Positions 1-8,227 of a DNA stretch of 41,674 nucleotides are shown here, one piece after another (position 1 is the first letter of the stretch; the number at the start of each line of letters is the position of its first letter). Under the pieces are notes generated by a model, which was not told where the DNA came from, made no database searches, and saw only the letters and a program-made list of their open reading frames with translations. Origin of the DNA: CAZXVW01 sp964644025 (GTDB lineage: Bacteria; Acidobacteriota; Terriglobia; Bryobacterales; Bryobacteraceae); NCBI GenBank assembly GCA_964644025.1, contig CAZXVW010000011.1, positions 1 through 41,674 of the forward strand, read 5' to 3'. The position numbers and the translations under genes were made by a program.

Positions 1-2231
1 TTCCCTTGCTGGGTTTTCCCGAGCGCCCAGCCGCGGCTGAACGCCAGCAGGGCGGTGGGAACCGTGGTGCCGGGATACTCTGCCAGCTTCTGCCCAGGGA
101 GGTGGAAGACGTCGACGGCAGGTTCGCCCGACAGGATGGCGCGTTGGATCTGCCCCCCGTCGCCGACCCGGGCCAGATAGGTGGCAAGGTTCAGCAACCG
201 GTCGTAGAAAATCCCGTAGGAACCCCGCACCGTGAGTTTTCCGTTGCGGGCCACCTGGTAGCTGAAACCAAAGCGCGGCTGGATGTTGTTCCGGTCGGTG
301 GGCGGCGACCGCCGGATGGCGAGCGCGTCAAACACCGGCTGAAGTTTGGCGTCGGTGATACCGACGTGGTGGGTGAACTCCACGTCGTAGCGGGTTCCCA
401 GATCGAGGCTGAGGCGGGGCGTGATCCGCCACGTGTCCTGAATGAACAGCCCGGTGCTGGTCTTGCCGGAACGGGCCTTGGGATTGCCGAACTGCTGAAC
501 GAACTGCCGCGGCAGGCCCAAGCCGTAAGCTTGGACGGGGGTGAGCAGCGGAGCGCCCGCGCTGGTCCCGGGGGCGGGGACCGGGCCGAAGTTGAACAAG
601 CCGTCCAGTTGCCGGTGGTAATCGACGGTCGTCGGGCAGAACATCGCATCGCCGCCGAACTTCACCAGGTGTGGCCCCCGGCTCAGCATCATAGTGTCCT
701 CGATATGCCAGTGCCGCTCGGTGCGAATGTGCGGCAGGATCGGCTCCCTGCCCAGGAAGGCGGAGCCAGGGATGTTCACTGAGGTGCCACGGCTGTTCGG
801 ATTCATCTCGAACTGGCGGGCTGCCCACGAGAAGCGCGCGTCGTTGATGGTCGCCGGGCCAAACGTGGAACTCAGGCTCAAAACTGCGGTCGGGTCGAGC
901 GTGGTGAGTCGCGCAGTCCGTCCCGGGGCGAGTAAACCGGCGATTTGATCGTTGTTGCTCGCCTCCAGGGCGCTTTGCCGGTCGTGGCCGTAGTTGAACC
1001 GGAGCGCCAGGCGGTTGGCCGGGGTGAGGGCGTGGTCGATGCGGATGCTGTAAGTGCCCAGCCGCTGGCTGACCGGGTAAATACCGGGAAGGTTCCCCAA
1101 CGGCGTAATCGGATAATCCGGGGGAGCGCCCGTGGCCGGGTCAATCCCATCCCTGGCGATCGCCAGCCCCCGTTCGGCGGCCACTATCGCGGGACTGGTG
1201 GGATCGAGTGCTTTCAAGGCTTCCTGCTCCGGCGTCAGCGAGAACGTAGCCGGGTTCGTGCCGATCTGCGAGAAGCCGCTCTCCTGCCGACGCAACTGTT
1301 CGAAGGCGAGAAAGAAGAAGCTGTGATCGCGCCAGATCGGACCTCCGAGGCTCGCGCCGTACTGCGTTCGTGTATATGGGGGATCCTTGACTGGTGAGAA
1401 AGCATTGGTCGCGTCCAGGTCGCGCTGGCGCAAGAACCCGAATACGTCCCCGTGAAACTGGTTCGTGCCGCTCTTGCTGATCGCGTTCACCACGCCGCCG
1501 GAGGCCCGGCCGTATTCGGCCTGATACCCGTTGGTGAGAACCTGGAATTCCTGGATCGCTTCCATCGACAGGCTGCCGCGCGCTCCACCGGTGCTCTCGT
1601 CGTTGAGATCGGCGCCGTCGAGCTGGATGGAGTTGTTCCGCGGCCGCTGCCCCATCACGTTGAAACCAGATGTGACGGCCACCGCGTGAACTCGCAGAGT
1701 ATCTCGCTGGATGCTGGAATCGAGGAGCGAGAAGTCCAGGTAATTTCGCTGATTGATTGGGAGCTGGTTGATCTCGGAGTTGCTGATATGCGTGTGAACG
1801 GGTATCGTCGAGGAATCCACCGGGGCTTCGGTGGGCGCGGTGATGGTAATCTCCTCCCGGACAGCGACCGGGACAAGTTGGAAACTCAGGGCTGCCTGGT
1901 GGCCCAGCAGGACGGTGACGTTCGCAGTTTCCGGAGTGAGGTCCGGGGCGGAGACCGAAACCGCATATTCGCCCGGGAGCAGACCAGGAAACAACGCTTC
2001 TCCGTTCCCATCAGTGGTTGTTTTCTGGCTCCAGTTGCGGGCCAGCAGTTTCACCACTACGGTCGCACCGGTGATCACCGCGCCGGTCTGATCTCGAACG
2101 GTGACCTTCAACCCGCCGTGTGTAGAAGGGACCTGCGCAGCGACGGGCGAGGACACTCCTCCGCACACCGCCAGCCATAGCAGGACGCGGAAAAGCAGGG
2201 CTCCTGATCGTCTCCAAGCGAGCAACGGCAT
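1..2231 (-). CDS. TonB-dependent receptor, CarboxypepD_reg type (3' end outside window)
   Basis: This is an outer-membrane beta-barrel receptor of the Oar-like class that is expanded in Acidobacteriota and probably imports large nutrients or sugar polymers. The reading frame is open from an ATG at 2231 to the window edge (about 743 codons seen; roughly 1000-1200 would be usual). The start is preceded by AGGAAG at a sensible distance. Residues about 1-33 look like a signal peptide ending VAAQ. Residues about 39-118 form a carboxypeptidase regulatory-like beta-sandwich (GLKVTVRDQTGAVITGATV). A plug domain follows, with the typical stretches MGQRPRNNSIQLDG and EYGRASGGVVNAISKSGTN. The rest is barrel, including NIQPRFGFSYQ. 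The gene diverges from the racemase operon. The substrate cannot be told. The family call is firm; the 3' end is missing only because the window stops. Confidence 0.9.
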   Translation of the reverse strand, partial: MPLLAWRRSGALLFRVLLWLAVCGGVSSPVAAQVPSTHGGLKVTVRDQTGAVITGATVVVKLLARNWSQKTTTDGNGEALFPGLLPGEYAVSVSAPDLTPETANVTVLLGHQAALSFQLVPVAVREEITITAPTEAPVDSSTIPVHTHISNSEINQLPINQRNYLDFSLLDSSIQRDTLRVHAVAVTSGFNVMGQRPRNNSIQLDGADLNDESTGGARGSLSMEAIQEFQVLTNGYQAEYGRASGGVVNAISKSGTNQFHGDVFGFLRQRDLDATNAFSPVKDPPYTRTQYGASLGGPIWRDHSFFFLAFEQLRRQESGFSQIGTNPATFSLTPEQEALKALDPTSPAIVAAERGLAIARDGIDPATGAPPDYPITPLGNLPGIYPVSQRLGTYSIRIDHALTPANRLALRFNYGHDRQSALEASNNDQIAGLLAPGRTARLTTLDPTAVLSLSSTFGPATINDARFSWAARQFEMNPNSRGTSVNIPGSAFLGREPILPHIRTERHWHIEDTMMLSRGPHLVKFGGDAMFCPTTVDYHRQLDGLFNFGPVPAPGTSAGAPLLTPVQAYGLGLPRQFVQQFGNPKARSGKTSTGLFIQDTWRITPRLSLDLGTRYDVEFTHHVGITDAKLQPVFDALAIRRSPPTDRNNIQPRFGFSYQVARNGKLTVRGSYGIFYDRLLNLATYLARVGDGGQIQRAILSGEPAVDVFHLPGQKLAEYPGTTVPTALLAFSRGWALGKTQQG

Positions 2232-2548
2232 CGCTTCCTATCGCAAAACTCCCCGTGGCCGACACAAATACCGCCCGATGTTCAGGCTACAACTGTATCT
2301 TAGCGTCATCCGCACCGGGAATGCCGCGTCACTCGTTCCGGTGTCCCGGCGGTCCGTTCCCGGGTGGACTCCGCAGTTTCTGGAATCCGGGTGGGCAGAG
2401 CCGGGGGAGTGATATTATAAGCATATGCTCATAACTCCGCGGCGGCAGGCCGCGTGGTGAGTAGACCGAACCGGCGTGGTGATGCGCGAGTACTCTCGAG
2501 GCGTGTTCCCCGAGCACATTCTAGGGAAAGGAAATCAAGGACAAGGCA
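2232..2548. other. 317-base divergent intergenic region
   Basis: This gap separates the leftward TonB receptor gene from the rightward racemase operon, so it must hold promoters for both. The clearest element is the AT-rich palindrome at 2415-2434, described separately. On the minus strand the palindrome edge also contains a perfect TATAAT (2419-2414), which could serve the receptor gene with a leader of about 175 bases, but no good -35 is seen 16-18 bases away. No small gene with a convincing start was found. Confidence 0.5.
2415..2434. promoter_or_regulatory. Palindromic operator candidate upstream of racemase-DUF89-MBL-Thi4 operon
   Basis: The 20-mer TTATAAGCATATGCTCATAA is an inverted repeat with a single mismatched pair and a perfect 10-base core, AGCATATGCT. 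It shares GCATATGC.CATAA with the palindrome inside the promoter of the UPF0251 regulator gene at 8458-8473. By eye, GCATATGC occurs nowhere else in the window. I infer that the same DNA-binding protein, most simply the UPF0251 product, binds both. The site is 115 bases before the racemase start. Confidence 0.5.
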
Positions 2549-3256
2549 GTGCGTTATCGAAAGATTGGAATTCTCGGCGGCTTAAGCCCGGAGTCGACGG
2601 TGGCGTATTACGAGCACATCACCCGGACGTACACGGAGCGTCATGGCGACTACGGTTACCCGGAGATCCTGATTTACAGCGTCAATTTTCAGAAGTACGT
2701 TGATTGGCAGCACGGCGGCCGTTGGGAGGCAGCCGCCGAAGACATGGCTTCGGCGCTCGAAGCCCTGCGGGCGGCCGGAGCGGACTTCGGGATCATTGCC
2801 ACCAACACCATGCACATCGTTTTTGAGCAGGTGCAGGCGAAAGTGGGGATGCCCCTGGTAAGCATCGTCGATGCTACGGGGGAAGCGATCCAGGAGGCGG
2901 GTCTCAAGACCGTGGGGTTGCTGGGGACGGTGTTCACTATGCGGGAACGGTTCTACCGGGACGGACTTGCGCGGCGGGGAATCCGGGTGCTCGTGCCGGA
3001 CACAGCGGATCAGGAGCGCATCAATCGGGTCATTTATGACGAGCTCTGCCGCGGGGAAATCCGCGACGCTTCGCGCGCCGTGTTTCTGGAAATTGTCGAA
3101 ACTCTCCGCCAGCGGGGCGCCGAGGGTATCATTCTGGGTTGCACCGAGATTCCTCTCCTGCTGCGGCAACACGACTGTGAGCTCCCGTTGTTCGACACCA
3201 CGATCATTCACGCTGAGAAGGCACTGAGCTACGCGACCGAAGAGGCGGCTGGATGA
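2549..3256 (+). CDS. Aspartate/glutamate racemase family protein (YgeA-like)
   Basis: This 235-residue protein belongs to the PLP-independent Asp/Glu/hydantoin racemase superfamily, which uses two thiol-type residues to move a proton at an alpha carbon. The N-terminus IGILGGLSPEST is typical of the aspartate racemase branch. The first catalytic motif is ATNTMH (Thr85 where many members have Cys) and the second is LGCTE (Cys198). As I recall, E. coli YgeA has the same Thr/Cys pair and is an L-Asp/Glu racemase, so the protein need not be inactive. The start is GTG at 2549, with AAGGA a few bases upstream. The stop overlaps the DUF89 start by ATGA, so it is the first gene of a tightly coupled operon. 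The substrate is not certain; other members act on hydantoins or maleate. Confidence 0.82.
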   Translation: MRYRKIGILGGLSPESTVAYYEHITRTYTERHGDYGYPEILIYSVNFQKYVDWQHGGRWEAAAEDMASALEALRAAGADFGIIATNTMHIVFEQVQAKVGMPLVSIVDATGEAIQEAGLKTVGLLGTVFTMRERFYRDGLARRGIRVLVPDTADQERINRVIYDELCRGEIRDASRAVFLEIVETLRQRGAEGIILGCTEIPLLLRQHDCELPLFDTTIIHAEKALSYATEEAAG

Positions 3257-4110
3257 AAACTTACTTGGACTGCATCCCGTGTTTCTGCCGGCAGACGCTG
3301 GAGGCTGTGCGTTTCGTCACCGATGACGTCGCCGTACAAGAGCGGGCCCTGCGCGCGGTGCTGGCGGCGGCGAGCAAAATGGACCTGCGGACCTCACCGG
3401 CGGAGATGGGCCAGTACATACACCACCTGATCCGGGACTTGACGGGTTGCGCGGACCCGTACCGGGAGGTCAAGGAACGGTTTAACCAGGCGGCGCTAGC
3501 ACTCTACCCCGAGCTGGAGAAAAAAGTTCTTGCATCGGATGATCCGCTCGAAACGGCCGTGCGGCTGGCGATCGCCGGCAACATCATTGACTTCGGCGTG
3601 AGAGCTGATCTGCGGGAGTCGCAGGTGGAACAGAAGATGGAATCGGCGTTGCGGGCGCCGCTGTTCGGCGGCGGCATGCCGGAGTTCCGCAAGGCGGTGC
3701 GGGACGCGGAGAAAATCCTTTACCTCGGGGATAACGCTGGCGAGATCGTCTTTGACCGGCTGCTGCTCGGGCAGTTGCCCCGCGAGCGGACGACCTACGT
3801 TGTCAAGGCGCGCCCCATCATCAACGACGCGACCATGGAAGACGCCCGCCTCACCGGAGTGACGCAAATGGTCGAGGTGATCGACAACGGCAGTGATGTC
3901 CCCGGCACCATCCTCTCGCGGTGCTCCGAGGAGTTCCGGCAAAGGTTCCATGAGAGCGACCTGGTGATTGCGAAAGGCCAGGGTAATTACGAGACCCTGA
4001 GTGAGGCGCCCGGAAAGATTTTCTTCTTGTTAATGGCGAAGTGCCCGGTGATCGCCGGTGACATCGGCTGCAAAACCGGCGATCTGGTTGTTTTGGAGAG
4101 ACAACGATGA
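3253..4110 (+). CDS. DUF89 (ARMT1-like) metal-dependent phosphatase family protein
   Basis: The 285-residue protein is a stand-alone DUF89 protein. The family is known as metal-dependent phosphatases proposed to remove damaged or excess phosphometabolites. The N-terminal CIPCFC (Cys7, Cys10, Cys12) is the cysteine motif of the archaeal/bacterial branch. The metal-site signature YLGDNAGEIVFDR gives Asp160 and Asn161, and SDLVIAKGQGNYETLSE gives Asp236 and the usual family ending. Length is normal. It starts at an ATG overlapping the racemase stop and its own stop overlaps the next ATG, so the three proteins are probably made in fixed proportion. The substrate is unknown. Linkage to Thi4 and a dihydropterin-synthase-like MBL protein suggests clean-up of a phosphorylated cofactor intermediate, which is inference only. 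Confidence 0.85.
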   Translation: MKTYLDCIPCFCRQTLEAVRFVTDDVAVQERALRAVLAAASKMDLRTSPAEMGQYIHHLIRDLTGCADPYREVKERFNQAALALYPELEKKVLASDDPLETAVRLAIAGNIIDFGVRADLRESQVEQKMESALRAPLFGGGMPEFRKAVRDAEKILYLGDNAGEIVFDRLLLGQLPRERTTYVVKARPIINDATMEDARLTGVTQMVEVIDNGSDVPGTILSRCSEEFRQRFHESDLVIAKGQGNYETLSEAPGKIFFLLMAKCPVIAGDIGCKTGDLVVLERQR

Positions 4111-4946
4111 GTGGTGTGCGGATCACCGTGCTGGTGGACAATGTGGTCAGGGCGCCGGGTTTGCTCGGTGAACATGGACTGTCGTACCTGATTGAAACCG
4201 GCGAGCGGCGGATTCTGTTCGATACGGGACAGGGCATGGTCCTGCGGCACAACGCCGTGGAGTTGAACCTTCCCCTCGGCGACCTGGATGCTGTCGTGTT
4301 GAGCCACGGCCACTATGATCACACCGGGGGACTGGGTTATGTGCTCGGCGAGGCCAGGCGGCCGTCGATTTATCTCCACCCGGCCGCGCTGAATCGCAAG
4401 TTCAGCCGGCGCGGTGGCTCGCCGGCTCGCTACATTGGGATACCGGAGTCTGCGGAACAAGCGCTGCGCGGGCGATCCGGTGATGTTGTGTGGACGCGTC
4501 GGGCAACCGAAGTGGCGCCGGGCGTGTTCGCGACGGGAGAGATTCCGCGGCGGACTGGTTTCGAAGACACCGGGGGCGGGTTTTACCTGGATACCGCCGG
4601 TGAGCAGGTGGACCCACTGGAGGACGACCAGGCGCTCTCGATCGACACTCCCAGGGGCCTGGTGCTTTTACTCGGCTGCTGCCACGCTGGAGTGGTGAAC
4701 ACGATGGAGCACGTAGCCGGCTTGCGGGGGCGGGACCGGATTTACGCTGTTTTGGGCGGAATGCATTTGCTTCGCGCTTCCCGGGAGCGGCTTGATGCGA
4801 CGGCAGCGGCGTTGCGAAGATATGAGGTGGAGTTTCTCGCCCCGGGGCATTGTACTGGGCTCGCGGCCACGGCTTTCTTGCGGGAGAGGTTTCCTTCGCA
4901 GTTTCACGAGTGCGTTGTCGGGGCACGGTTCGAATTCACGTTCTGA
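4107..4946 (+). CDS. MBL-fold metallohydrolase, COG1237 (dihydropterin RFA-P synthase-like)
   Basis: This 279-residue protein has the metallo-beta-lactamase motif SHGHYDHTGG (His67, His69, Asp71, His72), the third-motif histidine in GCCHAG (His193), GGMHL near 218-221 and PGHCTG near the end. This set fits COG1237, whose archaeal members are annotated as 7,8-dihydropterin-6-yl-methyl-4-(beta-D-ribofuranosyl)aminobenzene 5'-phosphate synthase, an early methanopterin step. Bacterial members are mostly of unknown function and are often found near UPF0251 and iron-molybdenum-cofactor-related genes (recalled, not checked). It overlaps the DUF89 stop by ATGA and lies 30 bases before thi4. No signal peptide is seen, so it should be cytoplasmic. 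The fold is certain; the reaction is not. Confidence 0.83.
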   Translation: MSGVRITVLVDNVVRAPGLLGEHGLSYLIETGERRILFDTGQGMVLRHNAVELNLPLGDLDAVVLSHGHYDHTGGLGYVLGEARRPSIYLHPAALNRKFSRRGGSPARYIGIPESAEQALRGRSGDVVWTRRATEVAPGVFATGEIPRRTGFEDTGGGFYLDTAGEQVDPLEDDQALSIDTPRGLVLLLGCCHAGVVNTMEHVAGLRGRDRIYAVLGGMHLLRASRERLDATAAALRRYEVEFLAPGHCTGLAATAFLRERFPSQFHECVVGARFEFTF

Positions 4947-4976
4947 GGTTGCAGCAACGAAACAGGAGCCAGGCAG

Positions 4977-5750
4977 ATGACAGATTTCAACGAGTCACAG
5001 ATCTCAAGAGCGATTCTGACCGCCTACCACGCCAAGCTGACGGACCGGATCGATAATGACGTCGTTATCGTCGGCGCGGGCCCGGCGGGGCTTACCGCTG
5101 CTCTGCATTTGACGAAGCGGGGTTTTCAGGTCACGGTGATTGAGAAGCGCCTGGCGCCGGGCGGGGGCATCTGGGGCGGCGCCATGGGGCTGAATGAGGT
5201 CGTGGTGCAGGAGGAGGCGGTGCCGGTACTGGAGGAGGTGGGGGTCCGGCACGACCGGCGCTACGAGGGCCTCTGCGTGGTGGATGCCGTGGAGCTGGCG
5301 GCGGCCCTGGCATTGAAGGCCACTCAGGCCGGGGCGGTGGTGCTGAACCTGCTGACCGCCGAGGACGTCGCTGTGCACAAAGGCCGGGTGTGCGGCGTTG
5401 TGGTCAATCGGACGATGATTTCCGGCGCGCTGCCGGTGGACCCGATGACGCTCACCGCGAAGGCCGTCGTCGATGCGACCGGACACGAGGCCGTCGTGGT
5501 CGAGACTCTTCGCAAGCGCGGGCTGGTGAGCGAGAAGGTGATTTCGCGCTCTTTCGCCGAGGGCCCGATGGATGCCTTTTCTGGAGAAGCTTTCGTCGTG
5601 GAACGCGTGGCGGAGGTCTACCCCGGGCTCTGGGTGGCCGGGATGAGCGTATGCACGACGTTTGCGGGACCCAGGATGGGGCCGATATTCGGCGGGATGT
5701 TGCTGTCGGGAGCGCGAGTTGCCGCTCGCGTTGCCGAAACTCTTGCCTGA
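4977..5750 (+). CDS. thi4: Thi4-type thiazole synthase (ADP-thiazole, sulfide-dependent class)
   Basis: The 257-residue protein matches the Thi4/THI1 family, which builds the thiamin thiazole (as its ADP adduct) from NAD and glycine. Visible motifs are the dinucleotide-binding VVIVGAGPAGLTAA (29-42), the acidic end of beta-2 in IEKR, GGGIWGGAM (62-70), VVDATGHEA (164-172) and the C-terminal GPRMGPIFGGMLLSG. Yeast Thi4 donates sulfur from a Cys just before the MDP motif, and archaeal sulfide-dependent enzymes have His there (LHVDP). Here the sequence is ALPVDP, with Pro153 at that position. It cannot be the suicide type, so it should use free sulfide if it is active. The start ATG follows GGAGCCAGG. 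It ends the racemase operon; thiD lies far away at 36.8 kb, and no TPP riboswitch precedes either gene. Confidence 0.88.
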   Translation: MTDFNESQISRAILTAYHAKLTDRIDNDVVIVGAGPAGLTAALHLTKRGFQVTVIEKRLAPGGGIWGGAMGLNEVVVQEEAVPVLEEVGVRHDRRYEGLCVVDAVELAAALALKATQAGAVVLNLLTAEDVAVHKGRVCGVVVNRTMISGALPVDPMTLTAKAVVDATGHEAVVVETLRKRGLVSEKVISRSFAEGPMDAFSGEAFVVERVAEVYPGLWVAGMSVCTTFAGPRMGPIFGGMLLSGARVAARVAETLA

Positions 5751-5881
5751 GCCGAGGACGCTGCCGGGAGGCGGACTTCGGAGCGCCACGCAAGGAGTGT
5801 CAGGAGTCCTGTAAGACCGCGGCCCAGCGGGGGGCAAAGCCTCCGGCGAGGGACGGCAGAGTGTGATACTTTCATGTTAGT

Positions 5882-7885
5882 GTGACTGATCCGCTTGCCG
5901 AGAAGTCCCCCAACGACGCCGGGAAAACCGCTGATCCGGAGCGTGAATCCCCGCCACAAAATCTTGAACTTTCCGAGGCGAACTACGAGTTGATGCTGGA
6001 ATCGGTTGCGAGCGCCGTACTGTGCCTCGCGCCGGACCGGAAGATCCTGAAGTGGAGCCGTGGAGCGGAAAGGATATTCGGCTGGTCCAGCAAGGAAATG
6101 ATCGGCCGCAAGTACGAGGTGTACCTGCCGGAGACGGAATTCGATCCGGTGCGGGCTGAGTTTGACAGGATCCTGAACGGCGGTGTCAGTCGGGGCTTCG
6201 AAAACCCCGTGCTGACGCGGGACGGAAGGCAGCGGATCGTACGATGGAACGCTGCTCCGTTGCGGGACAGGGACGGCAAGCTCATCGGGATTTTCGGCAT
6301 CGGCGAGGATGTCACCGAGCTGCGGCGGGCGCAGGCGCTGCAAAGCGGGGAAAACCGGGTGCTGGAACTGTTAGCCAAGGGGGGACGGCTGGACGATGTG
6401 CTCGCGACGCTGGCCCGCACGGCCGAAGAGGTTTGCCCGGGAATGCGGTGCGTGGTGATGGGCGCGAGTGCGTCGGGACGGCGCCTTCATTGTCTGGCCG
6501 CGCCGAACTTTCCGGACAGTTTTCGAAAGGCGCTCGATGGGATCCCGGTGAAGCCGGATGGCGCGGGCTGTAGCGCTGCCGCTTACCGCCGCGAGCGCGT
6601 TCTGTCGGCCGATATCACCACCGATCCGGCATGGACGACCCATCGCCAGGCGGCGCTCGCGCACGGCCTGCGGACCTCCTGGTCGGAGCCGATTCTGTCC
6701 ACAACGGGAGAACTCCTCGGCACGTTTGACGCTTACGCCGAGGGCCCTGCCAGACCGGAGGGATTTGACCTGGAGGTTACAGCGCGACTGGCGCGGCTGG
6801 CCGGCATCGCAATCGAACATCACCAGGCCGAAGAGGAGAGGCGGCGCCGGAGCGAGAATCGCCTCGAGCTCGCCGTGGCCGCGCTGGAGGCGCTGCGCGA
6901 GCAGCTCGGCAAACGATTCTCTTTTGACAACATCGTTGCCGTGTCTCCACCCATGCTCCGGGTGATCCGGATGGCCGCGCAAGTGGCCCCGACCGAGACC
7001 ACGGTCTTGATTACCGGCGAGACTGGAACCGGTAAGGAGATCATCGCCAGGGCGATCCACGGCAACAGTCCGCGCCGGGAGGGACCATTCGTAGTGGTGA
7101 ATTGCGGGGCGATTCCGGAGACGCTCATGGAAAGTGAGTTGTTCGGGCACGAGCGGGGCGCTTTTACCGGCGCCGAGCAGCGAAAACCGGGCCAGGTGGA
7201 GCGGGCCCAGGGCGGAGTCCTGTTTCTCGACGAAGTAGGGGAGTTGACGTTGCCGGCCCAGGTAAAGCTGCTTCGCCTGCTCCAGGAAAAGACCTTCGAG
7301 CGGCTGGGCGGCCGGGAGACGCTGGAGGCTGATGTGCGCGTCATCGCCGCCACGAACCGGAACCTCGAGGAGGAAATGAAGCGCGGCCGTTTTCGCGAGG
7401 ACCTTTACTATCGCCTGAACGTCTTCCACATTCACATCCCTCCGCTTCGGGACCGCCTGGAGGCGGTGCCGGCGCTCGCGGACAAGATTTTGAAAGATAT
7501 TGCGGTCCAGCTCGGGCGGCCGGTAATTCGGCTGTCCCGCGCGGCCATGGAGGCACTGACCAGCTATGAATGGAAGGGAAATGTCCGGGAGTTGCAGAAT
7601 GCCCTGGAAAGGGCGGCGATTCTGTGCGAAGGCGACTTGATCGAGCTGGAGCACCTCCCGATTCAATCTGATGCAGCCGAGGAGCGCCGGGGAACGCGGG
7701 ACGACGAAATCTTGGTTCGATTGCGCGAGGGGTTTAGCATGGAGAAGCTGGAGCGGCGGTTGGTGCGCCAGGCGCTCCGGCTGACCCGGGGGAACAAGTC
7801 CAAGGCAGCCCGGCTGCTCGGCATTTCGCGGGGCTCGCTGCGGTGGCGCCTGCAGAAGGGGCATCACAGAGATACCTCAAGATAG
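5882..7885 (+). CDS. Sigma-54-dependent transcriptional activator, PAS-GAF-AAA+-Fis
   Basis: This 667-residue enhancer-binding protein remodels sigma-54 RNA polymerase using ATP. A PAS domain spans about 33-147 (ILKWSRGAERIFGWS) and a GAF-like sensor about 155-315. The AAA+ core has Walker A GETGTGKE (379-386), the sigma-54 contact loop GAFTGA (426-431), Walker B VLFLDE (446-451) and WKGNVREL (564-571). A Fis-type helix-turn-helix lies at about 635-658 (NKSKAARLLGISRGSL). No receiver domain is present, so it probably senses a small ligand or redox state directly. The start is GTG at 5882 with no clear Shine-Dalgarno sequence. It follows thi4 after 131 bases. A near-perfect sigma-54 promoter sits 316 bases past its stop, making that promoter its likely target. 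Confidence 0.93.
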   Translation: MTDPLAEKSPNDAGKTADPERESPPQNLELSEANYELMLESVASAVLCLAPDRKILKWSRGAERIFGWSSKEMIGRKYEVYLPETEFDPVRAEFDRILNGGVSRGFENPVLTRDGRQRIVRWNAAPLRDRDGKLIGIFGIGEDVTELRRAQALQSGENRVLELLAKGGRLDDVLATLARTAEEVCPGMRCVVMGASASGRRLHCLAAPNFPDSFRKALDGIPVKPDGAGCSAAAYRRERVLSADITTDPAWTTHRQAALAHGLRTSWSEPILSTTGELLGTFDAYAEGPARPEGFDLEVTARLARLAGIAIEHHQAEEERRRRSENRLELAVAALEALREQLGKRFSFDNIVAVSPPMLRVIRMAAQVAPTETTVLITGETGTGKEIIARAIHGNSPRREGPFVVVNCGAIPETLMESELFGHERGAFTGAEQRKPGQVERAQGGVLFLDEVGELTLPAQVKLLRLLQEKTFERLGGRETLEADVRVIAATNRNLEEEMKRGRFREDLYYRLNVFHIHIPPLRDRLEAVPALADKILKDIAVQLGRPVIRLSRAAMEALTSYEWKGNVRELQNALERAAILCEGDLIELEHLPIQSDAAEERRGTRDDEILVRLREGFSMEKLERRLVRQALRLTRGNKSKAARLLGISRGSLRWRLQKGHHRDTSR

Positions 7886-8010
7886 GGGTATTTGGCTAAA
7901 TCTGGCCGTCGTCGGTGAGCGTTGGGAGAGGTCGTGCGCGGATATGTGGTGTGATAGCAATCTGTTAAATAGAGGAATCGGTTCTTACTAGCCGCTGGCT
8001 ATCAGTGGCC

Positions 8011-8035
8011 GAACCGCTTAACTGCGTTGCGGTTC
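8011..8035. promoter_or_regulatory. Inverted repeat, candidate enhancer site for the sigma-54 activator
   Basis: GAACCGC and GCGGTTC form a perfect 7-base inverted repeat separated by 11 bases, about 195-215 bases before the predicted sigma-54 transcript start. This is a usual distance for enhancer-binding proteins with Fis-type DNA-binding ends. Other nearby short repeats (TAGCC-GCT-GGCTA at 7989-8001; CGGTTC at 7979-7984) make the exact site uncertain. Confidence 0.3.
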
Positions 8036-8200
8036 TCCGATGCTCACCGTAGAAAACGGCGCCACTGTGTCTGACGGAGGTTTCTGTGCCGCTATCTTAT
8101 ACCAAATGAACGGGTTATGTCAACGATTCCTTGGCGCGCCAGCGACGCCGTCCGGGAGATGGACGGGCTGGAAGAGATTGAGGGAGCGGAGCTTTCGGAA

Positions 8201-8217
8201 TTGGCACGGTAGTTGCC
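8201..8217 (+). promoter_or_regulatory. Sigma-54 (RpoN) promoter
   Basis: TTGGCACGGTAGTTGCC matches the sigma-54 consensus YTGGCACGRNNNTTGCW at every defined position except the last. The -24 GG is at 8203-8204 and the -12 GC at 8215-8216, with the required spacing. Transcription should begin near 8228. It lies just downstream of the sigma-54 activator gene and upstream of two strong hairpins and the UPF0251 gene. Confidence 0.8.
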
Positions 8218-8227
8218 TAAGGAATTG

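Noticed and set aside
2476..2703. Small frame overlapping the racemase start (75 codons).
   Set aside because: It runs into the racemase gene out of frame, has no motif, and starts in the promoter region.
7872..7891. Weak hairpin ATACCTC/GGGGTAT over the stop codon of the sigma-54 activator gene.
   Set aside because: It includes a G-U pair and has no T-tract, so it is not a supported terminator.
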